64,000 bases of DNA, taken from positions 61,240-125,239 of the forward strand of contig WOUR01000018.1 in NCBI GenBank assembly GCA_009772935.1, read 5' to 3'. The notes under the pieces were generated by a model. That model did not search any database. It saw only the letters and a list, made by a program, of their open reading frames with translations, and was not told where the DNA came from. Both the position numbers and the translations under genes were made by a program. Below, piece by piece: positions 26,525 through 37,273 of the stretch. The DNA is from Rhodospirillaceae bacterium (GTDB lineage Bacteria; Pseudomonadota; Alphaproteobacteria; Reyranellales; Reyranellaceae). How positions within the stretch are numbered: the first letter of the stretch is position 1; every line of letters starts with the position of its first letter.

Positions 26525-26605
26525 GAACTGCCCCTGAATACACCCGATGCGCCAAATAACGAACGCACCCGGCCAACGGATGCCGTCACAATAGCGCAAA
26601 TGAAA

Positions 26606-26627
26606 GCGGCGGGGAAAACCCCGCCGC
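26606..26627 (-). terminator. Hairpin downstream of the fasciclin gene
   Basis: A perfect 9-bp stem (GCGGCGGGG with CCCCGCCGC) and an AAAA/TTTT loop lie 25 bases past the fasciclin stop on its strand, followed by TTTCATTTG. The T-run is short, so this may be a weak intrinsic terminator or a 3'-end stabilising hairpin. Confidence 0.6.
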
Positions 26628-26651
26628 CGCCACTGGTCCGAGGGACGAGGT

Positions 26652-27227
26652 TCAGCCCTTGGGCAGGAGGACCGTGTCGATCACATGGATGACGCCGTTC
26701 GACTGCTTCACGTCGGCGATCGTCACGGTGGCGACGCCGCCGTTCTCGTCGGTGAGCGTGATCTTGTCGCCCATCATCTTGGCCTGCAGCACGCAACCGC
26801 CTACCGTCTTGACGGGATGAGTGCCCTTGTCGTCCGCGATCATCTTGGCGATGGCCGGCGACATCGCGTTGGCGGCCACGACATGGCAGGTCAGGATCTT
26901 GGTGAGCTTGGCCTTGTTCTCGGGCTTCACCAGCATTTCGACGGTGCCCGCGGGTAACTTCGCGAAAGCCGCATCGGTCGGCGCGAAGACGGTGAACGGG
27001 CCCGGCCCCTGCAGCGTCTCGACAAGACCGGCGGCCTGGACGGCGGCAACCAGCGTCTGGTGGTCCTTGGAGTTCGCCGCATTGGCCACGATCGTCTTGT
27101 CGGCGGACATCGGCGCGCCGCCGACGATCGGGTTGGCGGGTGTGGTCGCAGCCGTCTGGGCCATGGCCGGCGTGACGGCCAGCAGGCACAGGGACGCGGC
27201 GGCAATCAGCGTATGACGCTTGAGCAT
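26652..27227 (-). CDS. Secreted fasciclin (FAS1) domain protein
   Basis: A 191-residue exported protein. A signal peptide ends at TPAMAQ (about residue 24). One FAS1 domain follows with HQTLVAAVQAAGLVETLQG, the H1 motif GPFTVFAPTDAAFAKL, and the H2 region SNGVIHVIDTVLLPKG at the C-terminus. FAS1 domains mediate cell-surface adhesion and ligand binding. Two cysteines (LTCHVV and GGCVLQ) may pair. It is monocistronic, with a hairpin downstream and the divergent enolase-superfamily gene upstream. Confidence 0.93.
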   Translation of the reverse strand: MLKRHTLIAAASLCLLAVTPAMAQTAATTPANPIVGGAPMSADKTIVANAANSKDHQTLVAAVQAAGLVETLQGPGPFTVFAPTDAAFAKLPAGTVEMLVKPENKAKLTKILTCHVVAANAMSPAIAKMIADDKGTHPVKTVGGCVLQAKMMGDKITLTDENGGVATVTIADVKQSNGVIHVIDTVLLPKG

Positions 27228-27424
27228 GTGTTCTCTCCGGTTGGATGCTTACTCGTTCTTCGAAGCCGACGACGGCGCGCTCGTCACCGGCACAGGAGGC
27301 GGCGTGTGTTGCAGCCTCTTCACAACGTCCTACGGTGCGATTCCGACGCTGGTTCATCGCGTCGCCCACACACTATTGTGACGGAACCGGCACTCGAACC
27401 GGTGATCCAAAGGGAGGCACGGGG

Positions 27425-28513
27425 TTGCGCGTCATCGATCTCAGAACTGTTACCGTCGAGGTGCCGCTCGACCGGCCCACCCGCAATTCGAGCGGTGTCA
27501 GCAACGACCGCATCGGCGCCGTCCTAGTCTTTGTCGATACCGATGTCGGCGTTACGGGAGAGAGTTTCCTGTTCACGCTGGGCGGGCGCCGCATCGAAGT
27601 GCTGCGCACGATGGTCGAGAGCCTGAAGCCGGCGCTCCTCGGCGAAGACATTCGTTACGCCGAGCGCTTCTGGGACCGCTTGTGGCGCGAACTCTATTTC
27701 CTCGGCCACAAGGGCGTGACGATCTTCGGACTGGCCGGCATCGACACCGCCTTGTGGGATGCCAAAGGCAAGGCGCTCGGCCAGTCGGTCACGCACATGC
27801 TGGGCGCTGCGCACGATCGCATCCCGGCCTATTCCAGCGCCGGCCTGTGGCTGTCGGCCACGCCCGACGAACTGGCAAAGGAAGCCGCGAGCTACGTCGC
27901 CGAGGGTTTCAGCGGCGTGAAGATGCGCGTCGGCAAGAAGCACATCGAAGAAGACGTCGAACGCGTCGCCGCCGTGCGCAAGGCGATCGGCCCTCATGTC
28001 TCGCTGATGTGCGACGCCAGCCGCGGCTTCACCGCCGACCATGCGATCCGGCTCGGCCGCAAGCTGGAAGAGTTCGACCTCACCTGGTTCGAGGAGCCGG
28101 TCGCGCCCTACGATCATCGCGGTTCGGCCCGGGTCGCGGCGGCGCTCGACACGCCGGTCGCCAGCGGCGAGACCGAGGCGACGCGCTACGGATTCCGGGA
28201 GATGCTGGCGCACGGCGCCGCCGACATCTGGATGGCCGATCTCGCCCGCGTCGGCGGCGTCAGCGAGTTCGTGAAGGTGGCCCATCTCGCCGCGGCGCAC
28301 GACATCGCCATCTCCAACCATCTCTTCACGCAGCAGAGCATCGGCCTGCTCGGCGCCTTCGCCAACGCGACCTGGCTGGAATACATGCCCTGGACCTCGA
28401 AGCTCTATCGCGAGTCCATTGCGGTCGAGGATGGCTGCATCGCGGTGCCCGATCGCCCCGGCCTCGGCTTCACCTTCGATCCCGACGCCATCGAGCGCTA
28501 TCGGGTGCGCTGA
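27425..28513 (+). CDS. Enolase-superfamily enzyme (mandelate racemase subgroup-like), copy 2, TTG start
   Basis: A 362-residue enzyme. The catalytic and metal residues appear as KMRVGKK, MCDASRGF, WFEEPV, ASGETEA, DIWMADLARVGG and ISNHLF, the last giving the histidine of the mandelate racemase His-Asp pair. The TTG at 27425 is chosen because AGGGAGG lies 7 bases before it and the family N-terminus begins at RVIDLRTVTVEVPL; no ATG or GTG is suitable. It is followed 54 bases later by an amidase. It probably dehydrates or epimerises a sugar acid or hydroxy acid. Confidence 0.9.
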   Translation: MRVIDLRTVTVEVPLDRPTRNSSGVSNDRIGAVLVFVDTDVGVTGESFLFTLGGRRIEVLRTMVESLKPALLGEDIRYAERFWDRLWRELYFLGHKGVTIFGLAGIDTALWDAKGKALGQSVTHMLGAAHDRIPAYSSAGLWLSATPDELAKEAASYVAEGFSGVKMRVGKKHIEEDVERVAAVRKAIGPHVSLMCDASRGFTADHAIRLGRKLEEFDLTWFEEPVAPYDHRGSARVAAALDTPVASGETEATRYGFREMLAHGAADIWMADLARVGGVSEFVKVAHLAAAHDIAISNHLFTQQSIGLLGAFANATWLEYMPWTSKLYRESIAVEDGCIAVPDRPGLGFTFDPDAIERYRVR

Positions 28514-28567
28514 GATCCCATGTTAGGGTCGGTCGCCTCAACAGAGTAAACAGGGAATTGCCCAGCG

Positions 28568-29953
28568 ATGACCGCGTACAGTGATTTCAAGCCGCTCACC
28601 TTCCACGACGCCGCGAAGCGCTTCGCCGAGGGCGGCGACACGCCCCGTGCCTATCTGGAGCGCTGCCTCGAGACGGTGGCGGCGCGCGAACCCGTGGTGA
28701 AGGCCTTCACCGCCGTCAACGAAGCCGGCGCCCGCGAGGCGGCCGACGCCAGCACCGCGCGCTGGAAGAACGGCAAGCCTCTCTCGTCGATCGACGGCAT
28801 GCCGCTCGCCATCAAGGACCTGCTCGAGACGAAGGACATGCCCACGCAGATGGGCTGCGAGGCCTTCAGGGGCAATTTCCCCAAGCGCGACAACGCCGCG
28901 GTCTGGGCGCTGCGCCAGGCCGGCGCGGTGATCCTCGCCAAGGCGGTGACGGCGGAACTCGGCGGTTCGCATCCCGGCGCCACCACCAATCCGTTCGATG
29001 CGACGCGCACCCCGGGCGGCTCCTCGTCCGGGTCGGCCGCCGCCGTGGGTGCCAACATGGTCCCTGCCGCCATCGGCACCCAGGTCGGCGGCTCGATCAT
29101 CCGCCCCGCCGCCTATTGCGGAAACTTCGCGCTGAAGCCGACGCAGGGCGGCATCAACCGCGGCGAACGCCAGGCCACCAGCCAGAGCACGCACGGGCCG
29201 CACGCCAACGCGTTGCAGGACATGTGGCAGGTCGCCATCGAGATCGCCCGACGCGCCGGCGGCGATCGCGGCGAGGTCGGCCTGATGGGCCCCTCGACCC
29301 TGCCCGCGGCCGTGAAGCCCAACCGCCTCGTCGTGCTGGAGACCGAGGGCTGGGTGGAACTGGACGACGCGACCAAGACCGCCTTCGACGGCGTGCTGAA
29401 GCAGCTGCGCGACGGCGGCGTCGAACTGATCTTCCGCAAGGACCATCCCTGGGTCGAGGCGCTGGAGACGTCGATCGCCAACGGCCGTGCGATCTGCGGC
29501 GGCGTCACCGGCTGGGAGAATCGCTGGGGCCAGCGCGGCATCGTCGACAACAATCCCGATGGCGTGAGCGAGCGGGCGAAGGCCACGCTCGCCAAGGCCG
29601 AGAAGATGACGCTGGACGACTATCGCATGGCGCTGCTGGCGCGCGAGAACGCCCAGCGCCTGCATGCGACCCTGGCACCGCTCGCCGATGCCGCGATCAC
29701 GCTCTCCTGTCCCGGCCCCGCCCCGCTCTGGTCGGGCGACGTGCCGGGCCAGCCGCTGGCACCGCGTCCGACCGGCGACTTCGTGTTCAATGCGCCGAGC
29801 TCGATGCTGTTCGCACCCGTCGTGACGGTGCCGCTGATGAGCGTCGGCGGCATGCCGGTCGGCCTGCAGCTGATGGGCCAGAAGCACGAGGACGCCCGCA
29901 TGACCGGCCTCGCGCGCTGGTTCGACGAGACGCTGAAGCGCGTCTCGGCCTGA
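28568..29953 (+). CDS. Amidase (amidase signature family)
   Basis: A 461-residue hydrolase. The Ser-cisSer-Lys triad is readable: Lys83 in PLAIKDLLE, the cis-serine within GGSSSGSAAAV (151-160) and nucleophile Ser176 in GTQVGGSI. The glycine/serine-rich signature is complete. It hydrolyses an amide to acid and ammonia. It follows the enolase-superfamily gene on the same strand, so the two may act on one nitrogenous substrate. It converges on the Bug-type binding protein gene with a 3-base gap. Confidence 0.93.
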   Translation: MTAYSDFKPLTFHDAAKRFAEGGDTPRAYLERCLETVAAREPVVKAFTAVNEAGAREAADASTARWKNGKPLSSIDGMPLAIKDLLETKDMPTQMGCEAFRGNFPKRDNAAVWALRQAGAVILAKAVTAELGGSHPGATTNPFDATRTPGGSSSGSAAAVGANMVPAAIGTQVGGSIIRPAAYCGNFALKPTQGGINRGERQATSQSTHGPHANALQDMWQVAIEIARRAGGDRGEVGLMGPSTLPAAVKPNRLVVLETEGWVELDDATKTAFDGVLKQLRDGGVELIFRKDHPWVEALETSIANGRAICGGVTGWENRWGQRGIVDNNPDGVSERAKATLAKAEKMTLDDYRMALLARENAQRLHATLAPLADAAITLSCPGPAPLWSGDVPGQPLAPRPTGDFVFNAPSSMLFAPVVTVPLMSVGGMPVGLQLMGQKHEDARMTGLARWFDETLKRVSA

Positions 29954-29956
29954 TCG

Positions 29957-30961
29957 TCAGACCGGCTGGATGCCGAGCGCCACGATGCGCGGGATGAGCG
30001 TCTTCTTCAGGCGCTCATAGTCGGCCATGACTTCCTCGTGGGGCATCGGCTTCTCCACGAGGGCGAAGCTGTCCATCATCTTCTTGCCGGGCTCGGAATC
30101 GGCGGCCGCGACCCAGAGGTCCGACATCCGCTTCACGATGTCCTTCGGCGTGGCCGCTGGCGCGGCGAGCGCCAGCCAGCCCGACACGGTGAACGCGTCG
30201 TCGGTGAAGCCCTGCTCCTGCGAGGTCGGGACGTCGGGAAATATGCGGGCGCGCACCTTCGACGGCGCCGCGATGCCGCGGACGTCGCCCTTCACGACCA
30301 GCGCGTTCATCGCCTGCGGGCTGCCCATGGCGGCCTGCAGCTGGCCCGCTCCCATGTCCTGCCACATCGGCGCCTCGCCCTTGTACGTCACGACTTCCAT
30401 CGTAAGCCCGTACTTCTCGTTCAGCGTCTGCGCGAAGATGTGGGCCGACGAGCCCAGCGCCCACGAGCCGAAGTTCACCTTGTTCTTCTTGGCGTACTCG
30501 ATGAACGACTTGAGATCCTTGACCTCGGCCGGCAGCGACTTGTGCACGACGACCGGCAGCACTCCCGAGGACGTGCCGGAAACGATCGTGAAGTCCTTGT
30601 CGGGATCGAAGCCCAGCGTCTTGAACATCACCCGGTTCTGGATGAGCGTGCTCGAGACCGAGTGCAGGAACGTGTAGCCGTCGGCCGGCGCGCGGGCGAC
30701 CTGAGCCGCGCCGATATTTCCGCTGGCGCCGGGCTTGTTGTCGACGATGACCTGCTGGCCCGTGGCCTGGCTGACAGACTGGCCGAAGGCCCGGGCGATG
30801 CCGTCGGTGAGGCCACCGGCGGGGAAATTCACCACGATCGTGATCGGCTTGTTGGGCCACGCGGCGCCCTGGGCTCGCACGATCGACGGCGCGGCCACGA
30901 TCAGGCTGGCACCGGCACCGGCCCGCAGCAGGCCGCGACGGGTGGTCGTTGATTTGATCAT
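29957..30961 (-). CDS. Bug/TctC-family periplasmic solute-binding protein with Tat signal
   Basis: A 334-residue exported protein. A twin-arginine signal (TTTRRGLLRAG, cleaved near IVRAQ) is followed by the family start WPNKPITIVVNFPAGGLTD and the conserved NIGAAQVARAPADGYT. Bug proteins bind carboxylates for tripartite tricarboxylate transporters. No TctA or TctB membrane genes are nearby, as is common for this expanded family. The ATG at 30961 follows a GGGAGG sequence; an ATG 42 bases upstream is less likely because it delays the signal. Confidence 0.92.
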   Translation of the reverse strand: MIKSTTTRRGLLRAGAGASLIVAAPSIVRAQGAAWPNKPITIVVNFPAGGLTDGIARAFGQSVSQATGQQVIVDNKPGASGNIGAAQVARAPADGYTFLHSVSSTLIQNRVMFKTLGFDPDKDFTIVSGTSSGVLPVVVHKSLPAEVKDLKSFIEYAKKNKVNFGSWALGSSAHIFAQTLNEKYGLTMEVVTYKGEAPMWQDMGAGQLQAAMGSPQAMNALVVKGDVRGIAAPSKVRARIFPDVPTSQEQGFTDDAFTVSGWLALAAPAATPKDIVKRMSDLWVAAADSEPGKKMMDSFALVEKPMPHEEVMADYERLKKTLIPRIVALGIQPV

Positions 30962-31140
30962 TTTCTCATAGCCTCCCAATTCCGTTTTTAGGGGGCGATG
31001 CATAGCGGCTGACTTTGTCAGGAGCTAGGCTGTGTATCTGCACCTATCTCCGCACGGCGAAACGCAAGGCCGCTGGGCGGGGCAGTCAGAGATTGCTAAG
31101 ACCATTCGTCCGTTACGGGTCTCATCAGGGAAGAACGTCC

Positions 31141-33234
<2,094 letters not shown>

Positions 33235-33262
33235 CGTCAATTTGTCGCCTGCCCCCTCACTC

Positions 33263-33299
33263 CCTCCCCCGTCTGACGGGGGAGGCGCCCGAAAGGGCG
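33263..33299 (+). repeat. Two adjacent RNA hairpins between fadB and fadA
   Basis: In the 109-base gap a perfect 11-bp inverted repeat (CCTCCCCCGTC / GACGGGGGAGG, 33263-33285) is followed directly by a CGCCC-GAAA-GGGCG stem-loop (33286-33299) with a GNRA tetraloop. Flanking CCCCCTC and GGAGGGGG could close an outer stem. No T-run follows, so it more likely stabilises or partly attenuates the transcript than terminates it. Such GC-rich elements also occur as dispersed repeats in alphaproteobacteria. Confidence 0.7.
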
Positions 33300-33343
33300 G
33301 AGGGGGAAAGCGACAACAAGGTTCTGTCTGGAAGGAAACTCAA

Positions 33344-34534
33344 ATGGCTGATGCAGTAATCGTCTCCACCGCCCGCACGCCGATCGGCAAGGCATTCCGC
33401 GGCATCTTCAACGACACGCACGGCGCCGACATGGGCGCGCACGTGATCAAGCACGCCGCCGAGCGCGCCAAGGTCGAGCTGGGCGAGGTCGAGGACGTGA
33501 TCCTGGGCTGCGCCGCGCCGGAAGGCACCACGGGCTCCAACGTCGCCCGCGTCTCGGCGATCCGCGCCGGTGCGCCGGTCAGCGTCTCGGGCGTCACCGT
33601 CAACCGCTTCTGCTCCTCGGGCCTGCAGACCATCTCGATGGCCGCGCAGCGCGTGCTGGTCGACAAGGTGCCGGTGATGATCGCGGGCGGCCTCGAGTCG
33701 GTGTCGCTGGTCCAGGGCCCGCCGGGCGGCAATAAGAACCGCCTGGTGAACCCGTGGGTGCAGGAGCACGTGCCCGGCATCTACCACGCCATGATCACGA
33801 CGGCCGACACGGTCGCCGCGCGCTACGGCATCAGCCGCGAGGCGCAGGATGAGTATTCGCTGCAGAGCCAGCTGCGTACCGCGGCGGGCCAGCAGGCCGG
33901 CAAGTTCGACGACGAGATCGTGCCGATGGAAACCACGATGCTGGTCACCGACAAGAACACCAATGAGACCACCCGCAAGACGGTGAAGCTCACCAAGGAC
34001 GAGGGCAACCGCCCCGAGACGACCCTCGAGGGCCTGGCCAAGCTGCAGCCGGTCGCCGGTCCCGACAAGTGGATCACCGCCGGCAACGCCAGCCAGCTCT
34101 CGGACGGCGCCTCGGCCGCGGTCATCATGAGCGATGCCGAAGCCGCCAAGCGCGGGCTGAAGCCGCTTGGCATCTACAAGGGCCTGGTCGTCGCCGGCTG
34201 CGAGCCGGACGAGATGGGCATCGGCCCGGTCTACGCCATCCCGAAGCTGCTGAAGCGGTTCGGCCTCAAGATGGACGACATCGACCTGTGGGAGCTGAAC
34301 GAAGCCTTCGCCGTGCAGGTCCTGTACTGCCGCGACAAGCTCGGCATCCCCAACGAGAAGCTGAACGTCAACGGCGGCTCGATCTCGATCGGCCATCCGT
34401 TCGGCATGACCGGCGCGCGCTGCACCGGCCACGCCCTGATCGAGGGCCGTCGCCGCAAGGCCAAGAACGTCGTCGTGACCATGTGCATCGGCGGCGGCAT
34501 GGGCGCCGCCGGCCTGTTCGAGGTCGTGCACTGA
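33344..34534 (+). CDS. fadA: Acetyl-CoA C-acyltransferase (3-ketoacyl-CoA thiolase)
   Basis: A 396-residue thiolase with a complete active site: Cys90 (NRFCSSGLQ), His351 ([10 protein letters not shown]) and Cys381 ([12 protein letters not shown]). It cleaves 3-ketoacyl-CoA to acetyl-CoA and a shortened acyl-CoA, the last step of beta-oxidation. The ATG at 33344 has GGAAGGAAA upstream. It is the second gene of the FadB-FadA pair, separated by 109 bases that hold strong hairpins. Confidence 0.94.
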   Translation: MADAVIVSTARTPIGKAFRGIFNDTHGADMGAHVIKHAAERAKVELGEVEDVILGCAAPEGTTGSNVARVSAIRAGAPVSVSGVTVNRFCSSGLQTISMAAQRVLVDKVPVMIAGGLESVSLVQGPPGGNKNRLVNPWVQEHVPGIYHAMITTADTVAARYGISREAQDEYSLQSQLRTAAGQQAGKFDDEIVPMETTMLVTDKNTNETTRKTVKLTKDEGNRPETTLEGLAKLQPVAGPDKWITAGNASQLSDGASAAVIMSDAEAAKRGLKPLGIYKGLVVAGCEPDEMGIGPVYAIPKLLKRFGLKMDDIDLWELNEAFAVQVLYCRDKLGIPNEKLNVNGGSISIGHPFGMTGARCTGHALIEGRRRKAKNVVVTMCIGGGMGAAGLFEVVH

Positions 34535-34544
34535 GCGGTTAGCC

Positions 34545-35054
34545 CTGCGCTACCCATTCCTGCGCAACGATCCCGGCGGTGATGTAGACATCGAGATCAC
34601 CGCCGACGGACTTCGCTTCACAAACGAGGGCGGCCGCTCGGCCGCCCTGCCTTTCAGCCAGATCTCAGAGGTCTGGCTTTTTTGTGCCCTGCGGGGCCGC
34701 AGCCCCATTCTCCTCGAAGATGATAGACCCACCGTTTTCTGCTGTAGACTGAAATTCCGCGGTGGAAAGCTCGTTACATTGACCAGCGAGAGCGCCCAAG
34801 ACGCCTATCGAGATTTTGTGTCGCTTCTGCACGAGCGGCTGGTACCCACCAGACGCCGCACGAGGTTCCGCGCCGGGTTGGAATGCTTCCGGTTCCTCGC
34901 CTGGCTTTTTCTCGCACTTCCCGGCGGACATTTGTCTTTCGGACCAATCTTCTTGCCTCTGCTTCCTTTTTCAGCGGAAGGCCGTCTCGTTCTCCGACGA
35001 AACTTTCCGAAGCGGTATCGGCCAGACGCGATTCCTCACTACCATCTGCCGTGA
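34545..35054 (+). CDS. Hypothetical membrane-associated protein, start codon unclear (possible decayed gene)
   Basis: The frame reads as a coherent protein from about RYPFLRNDPGGDVDIEITADG through LPFSQISEVWLF, RGGKLVTLTSESAQDAYRDF and a hydrophobic stretch (ECFRFLAWLFLALPGG) to the ending RYRPDAIPHYHLP. That ending, and the YRDFVSLLHERL block, resemble a family of uncharacterised proteins in related bacteria. No ATG, GTG or TTG occurs before a TTG at 34779, which would give only 91 residues; a CTG at 34545 would give the full length. A strong terminator lies inside it. It is either a gene with an unusual start or one that has lost its start. Confidence 0.5.
   Translation: MRYPFLRNDPGGDVDIEITADGLRFTNEGGRSAALPFSQISEVWLFCALRGRSPILLEDDRPTVFCCRLKFRGGKLVTLTSESAQDAYRDFVSLLHERLVPTRRRTRFRAGLECFRFLAWLFLALPGGHLSFGPIFLPLLPFSAEGRLVLRRNFPKRYRPDAIPHYHLP
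34628..34683 (+). terminator. Double hairpin and T-run, intrinsic terminator after fadA
   Basis: The first stem is GGGCGGCC-GCTC-GGCCGCCC (34628-34647). The second, 34658-34676, pairs CCAGATCTC with GAGGTCTGG (one G-U pair) and is followed by CTTTTTTG. This is the clearest intrinsic terminator of the window, 94-149 bases beyond the thiolase stop. It lies within the open frame at 34545-35054. Confidence 0.75.
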
Positions 35055-35065
35055 CTTGAGGACCA

Positions 35066-35860
35066 TCAGCCCAGCATGACGTCGAGGAACATCATCATCA
35101 CCAGGCCGATCATCAGGCCGACCGTGCCGTGGGTCTCGAAGCCGCGGCGGTGGGTTTCGGGGATGATCTCGTCGCTGATGACGAAGATCATGGCGCCGCC
35201 GGCATAGGCCAGGCCCCAGGGCAGCAGCGATTGCGCGACGGTGACGGCGCCGGCGCCCAGCAGGCCGCCGATCGGTTCGACCAGGCCGGTCAGCAGCGCC
35301 ACCAGGAAGGCCTGCCCCTTGCTGTAGTCGAGGCTGAGCAACGCGACGGCGACGGCCAGCCCCTCCGGCATGTTCTGCAGGCCGATGCCGATCGCCAGGG
35401 CGATGGCCTTGCCCGGATCGTCGCCGCCGAAGCCCACCCCGACGGCCAGCCCTTCGGGAAAGTTATGCAGGGTGATGGCGATCACGAACAGCCAGATGCG
35501 CCGGAAGCGCGGCGCGTCGGGCCCCTGACGGCCCATGATGAAATGCTCGTGCGGCAGGTAGCGATGGACCAGCCAGAGGCTGGCGGCGCCGAACAGGATG
35601 CCGGCGATCACCAGGGTGACGGCGCCCAGCTTGGTCGCGCCCTGCTCCTGCGCCACGTCGATGCCGGGAATGATCAACGAGAAGAACGAGGCGGCCAGCA
35701 TCACCCCGGCGGCGAAGCCCAGCATGACGTCCTGCGCCTGATCCGAGAGCCTGCGGACGAACAGGATCGGCAACGCGCCGAGTGCGGTCGCGAGACCCGC
35801 AAACAGGCTGGCGAGGACGCCAGCCAGGATCGGCGACGACGACGCGAAAACGGAAAGCAT
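35066..35860 (-). CDS. ZIP-family metal ion transporter (GufA subgroup)
   Basis: A 264-residue membrane protein with eight hydrophobic segments. The metal-binding helices carry HNFPEGLAVGVGF and IGLQNMPEGLAVAVAL, the paired motif of the GufA-type ZIP proteins, and a later helix holds GLVEPIGGLLGA. It brings zinc or another divalent cation into the cytoplasm. It is the downstream gene of a minus-strand pair with the alpha-hydroxy-acid oxidase and convergent with the open frame at 34545-35054. Confidence 0.92.
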   Translation of the reverse strand: MLSVFASSSPILAGVLASLFAGLATALGALPILFVRRLSDQAQDVMLGFAAGVMLAASFFSLIIPGIDVAQEQGATKLGAVTLVIAGILFGAASLWLVHRYLPHEHFIMGRQGPDAPRFRRIWLFVIAITLHNFPEGLAVGVGFGGDDPGKAIALAIGIGLQNMPEGLAVAVALLSLDYSKGQAFLVALLTGLVEPIGGLLGAGAVTVAQSLLPWGLAYAGGAMIFVISDEIIPETHRRGFETHGTVGLMIGLVMMMFLDVMLG

Positions 35861-35947
35861 CTGGACTCCCTCACCAGAACGAAACCTGGTCTGGCGAGAA
35901 AGCGCGACCTGGCGCCGAAGCGCAACCTGATCCTGAGTATAGGCCGA

Positions 35948-37117
35948 TCAGCGCCGGTTGCGGCGGAGATCCTCCTCGTCCTTCCACATCATGTACTGCG
36001 GCCCGAGATCGGCGATCTTGGTGGCGCCGATCTGGGCCATGCTGATGTCGACCTCGCGCCGGAAGATCTCCAGCGCCTTGGCCGCGCCCGCCACGCCCCC
36101 GGCCGTGACGCCGTAGAGCGTCGGCCGGCCGACGAAGACGAACTTGGCGCCGAGGCAGAGGGCGATGATGGCGTCGAGGCCGCGGCGGACGCCGCCGTCG
36201 AACATCACCGTCATCTTGTCGCCCACCGCGTCGCGGATCGCCGGCAGCACCTCGAGCGGCGACGGCGCCAGGTCGAGCTGGCGGGCGCCGTGGTTCGAGA
36301 CCATGACGCCGTCCACGCCCAGCGAATGGGCGCGAATGGCGTCGTCGGGATGCATGATCCCCTTCAGCACGAAGTTGCCCTTCCACAGTTCGCGGAAGCG
36401 CTCGACGTGCTTCCACGTCATCGGCGCGCGGTTCTGGTAGGCGACCATGTCGGCCACCTTGTCGGCCGTCGCATCGGGACCGGCATACTTGGCCCAGTTG
36501 TCGAAAAAGGGCGTGCCGTGACGGAACCACTGCATCATCCAGGCCGGATGCATCAGCGCCTCGAACTTGGTCTTCCAGGTGAGCTTGAGCGGCCGCGACC
36601 AGCCGTTGCGCGTGTTGCGCTCGCGGTTGGAGCCCTCGGGCACGTCGACGGTGAAGACGAGCGTGCGCAGGCCGGCATCGGCCGAGCGCTTGATCATGTC
36701 CTCGGAGACGGCCTGGTCCTTGGCGGAATAGAGCTGGTACCAGCCATGGTCCGGCGCCAGCTTGCCGAGATCCTCGATCGAGCCGGTGCTGGAGCCCGAC
36801 ATGATGAACGGCACGTTGGCGTCGCGCGCCGCCTCGGCCAGCATCAGGTCGGCGCCGTGGCGGAACAGGCCGGCGAGGCCGGTCGGGGCGATGCCGATGG
36901 GGCTGGAATAGGTACGGCCGAACAGGGTGGTGGACTGGTCGCGCACCGAGACATCGACGAGATAGCGCGGCACGATGCGCGCCTTGCGGAACGCCTGCTC
37001 GTTGGTGACGAGGCCGACCTCGTCGTCCGTGCCGCCTTCGATGAAGTCGTAGGCGATCTTGGGCAGCCGCTTCTTCGCGAGCTTGCGCAGATCATCGATG
37101 TTCACCACGCCGTCCAT
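35948..37117 (-). CDS. FMN-dependent alpha-hydroxy-acid oxidase/dehydrogenase
   Basis: A 389-residue flavoenzyme of the lactate dehydrogenase/glycolate oxidase family. Visible landmarks are the substrate tyrosine region WYQLYSAKD, the TVDVPEGSNRERN loop, the catalytic base in VSNHGARQLD (His and Arg) and the phosphate-binding MFDGGVRRG and VFVGRPTLYG. The ATG at 37117 is 9 bases after GAGGAG; upstream in-frame codons are non-coding. It oxidises an L-2-hydroxy acid to the 2-oxo acid. It is divergent from an IPNS-like oxygenase gene. Confidence 0.93.
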   Translation of the reverse strand: MDGVVNIDDLRKLAKKRLPKIAYDFIEGGTDDEVGLVTNEQAFRKARIVPRYLVDVSVRDQSTTLFGRTYSSPIGIAPTGLAGLFRHGADLMLAEAARDANVPFIMSGSSTGSIEDLGKLAPDHGWYQLYSAKDQAVSEDMIKRSADAGLRTLVFTVDVPEGSNRERNTRNGWSRPLKLTWKTKFEALMHPAWMMQWFRHGTPFFDNWAKYAGPDATADKVADMVAYQNRAPMTWKHVERFRELWKGNFVLKGIMHPDDAIRAHSLGVDGVMVSNHGARQLDLAPSPLEVLPAIRDAVGDKMTVMFDGGVRRGLDAIIALCLGAKFVFVGRPTLYGVTAGGVAGAAKALEIFRREVDISMAQIGATKIADLGPQYMMWKDEEDLRRNRR

Positions 37118-37273
37118 CGTCTCACTCCTCGATCCGTCGGCAGCTGCCATTCGTTTGCAACAGTTTGACCGGCTTTGACGAATCCGGCCAGAGCCCCGTT
37201 CCGCCCCGCGTCCGCGACCGGCCCCGCTGGCATGCCGCTTGCTGCCTTCGGTGAAAACCGGACGAGGCCCAGG

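Noticed and set aside
33263..33299. Intrinsic terminator between fadB and fadA
   Set aside because: No T-run follows either hairpin, and ending transcription here would cut a conserved operon.
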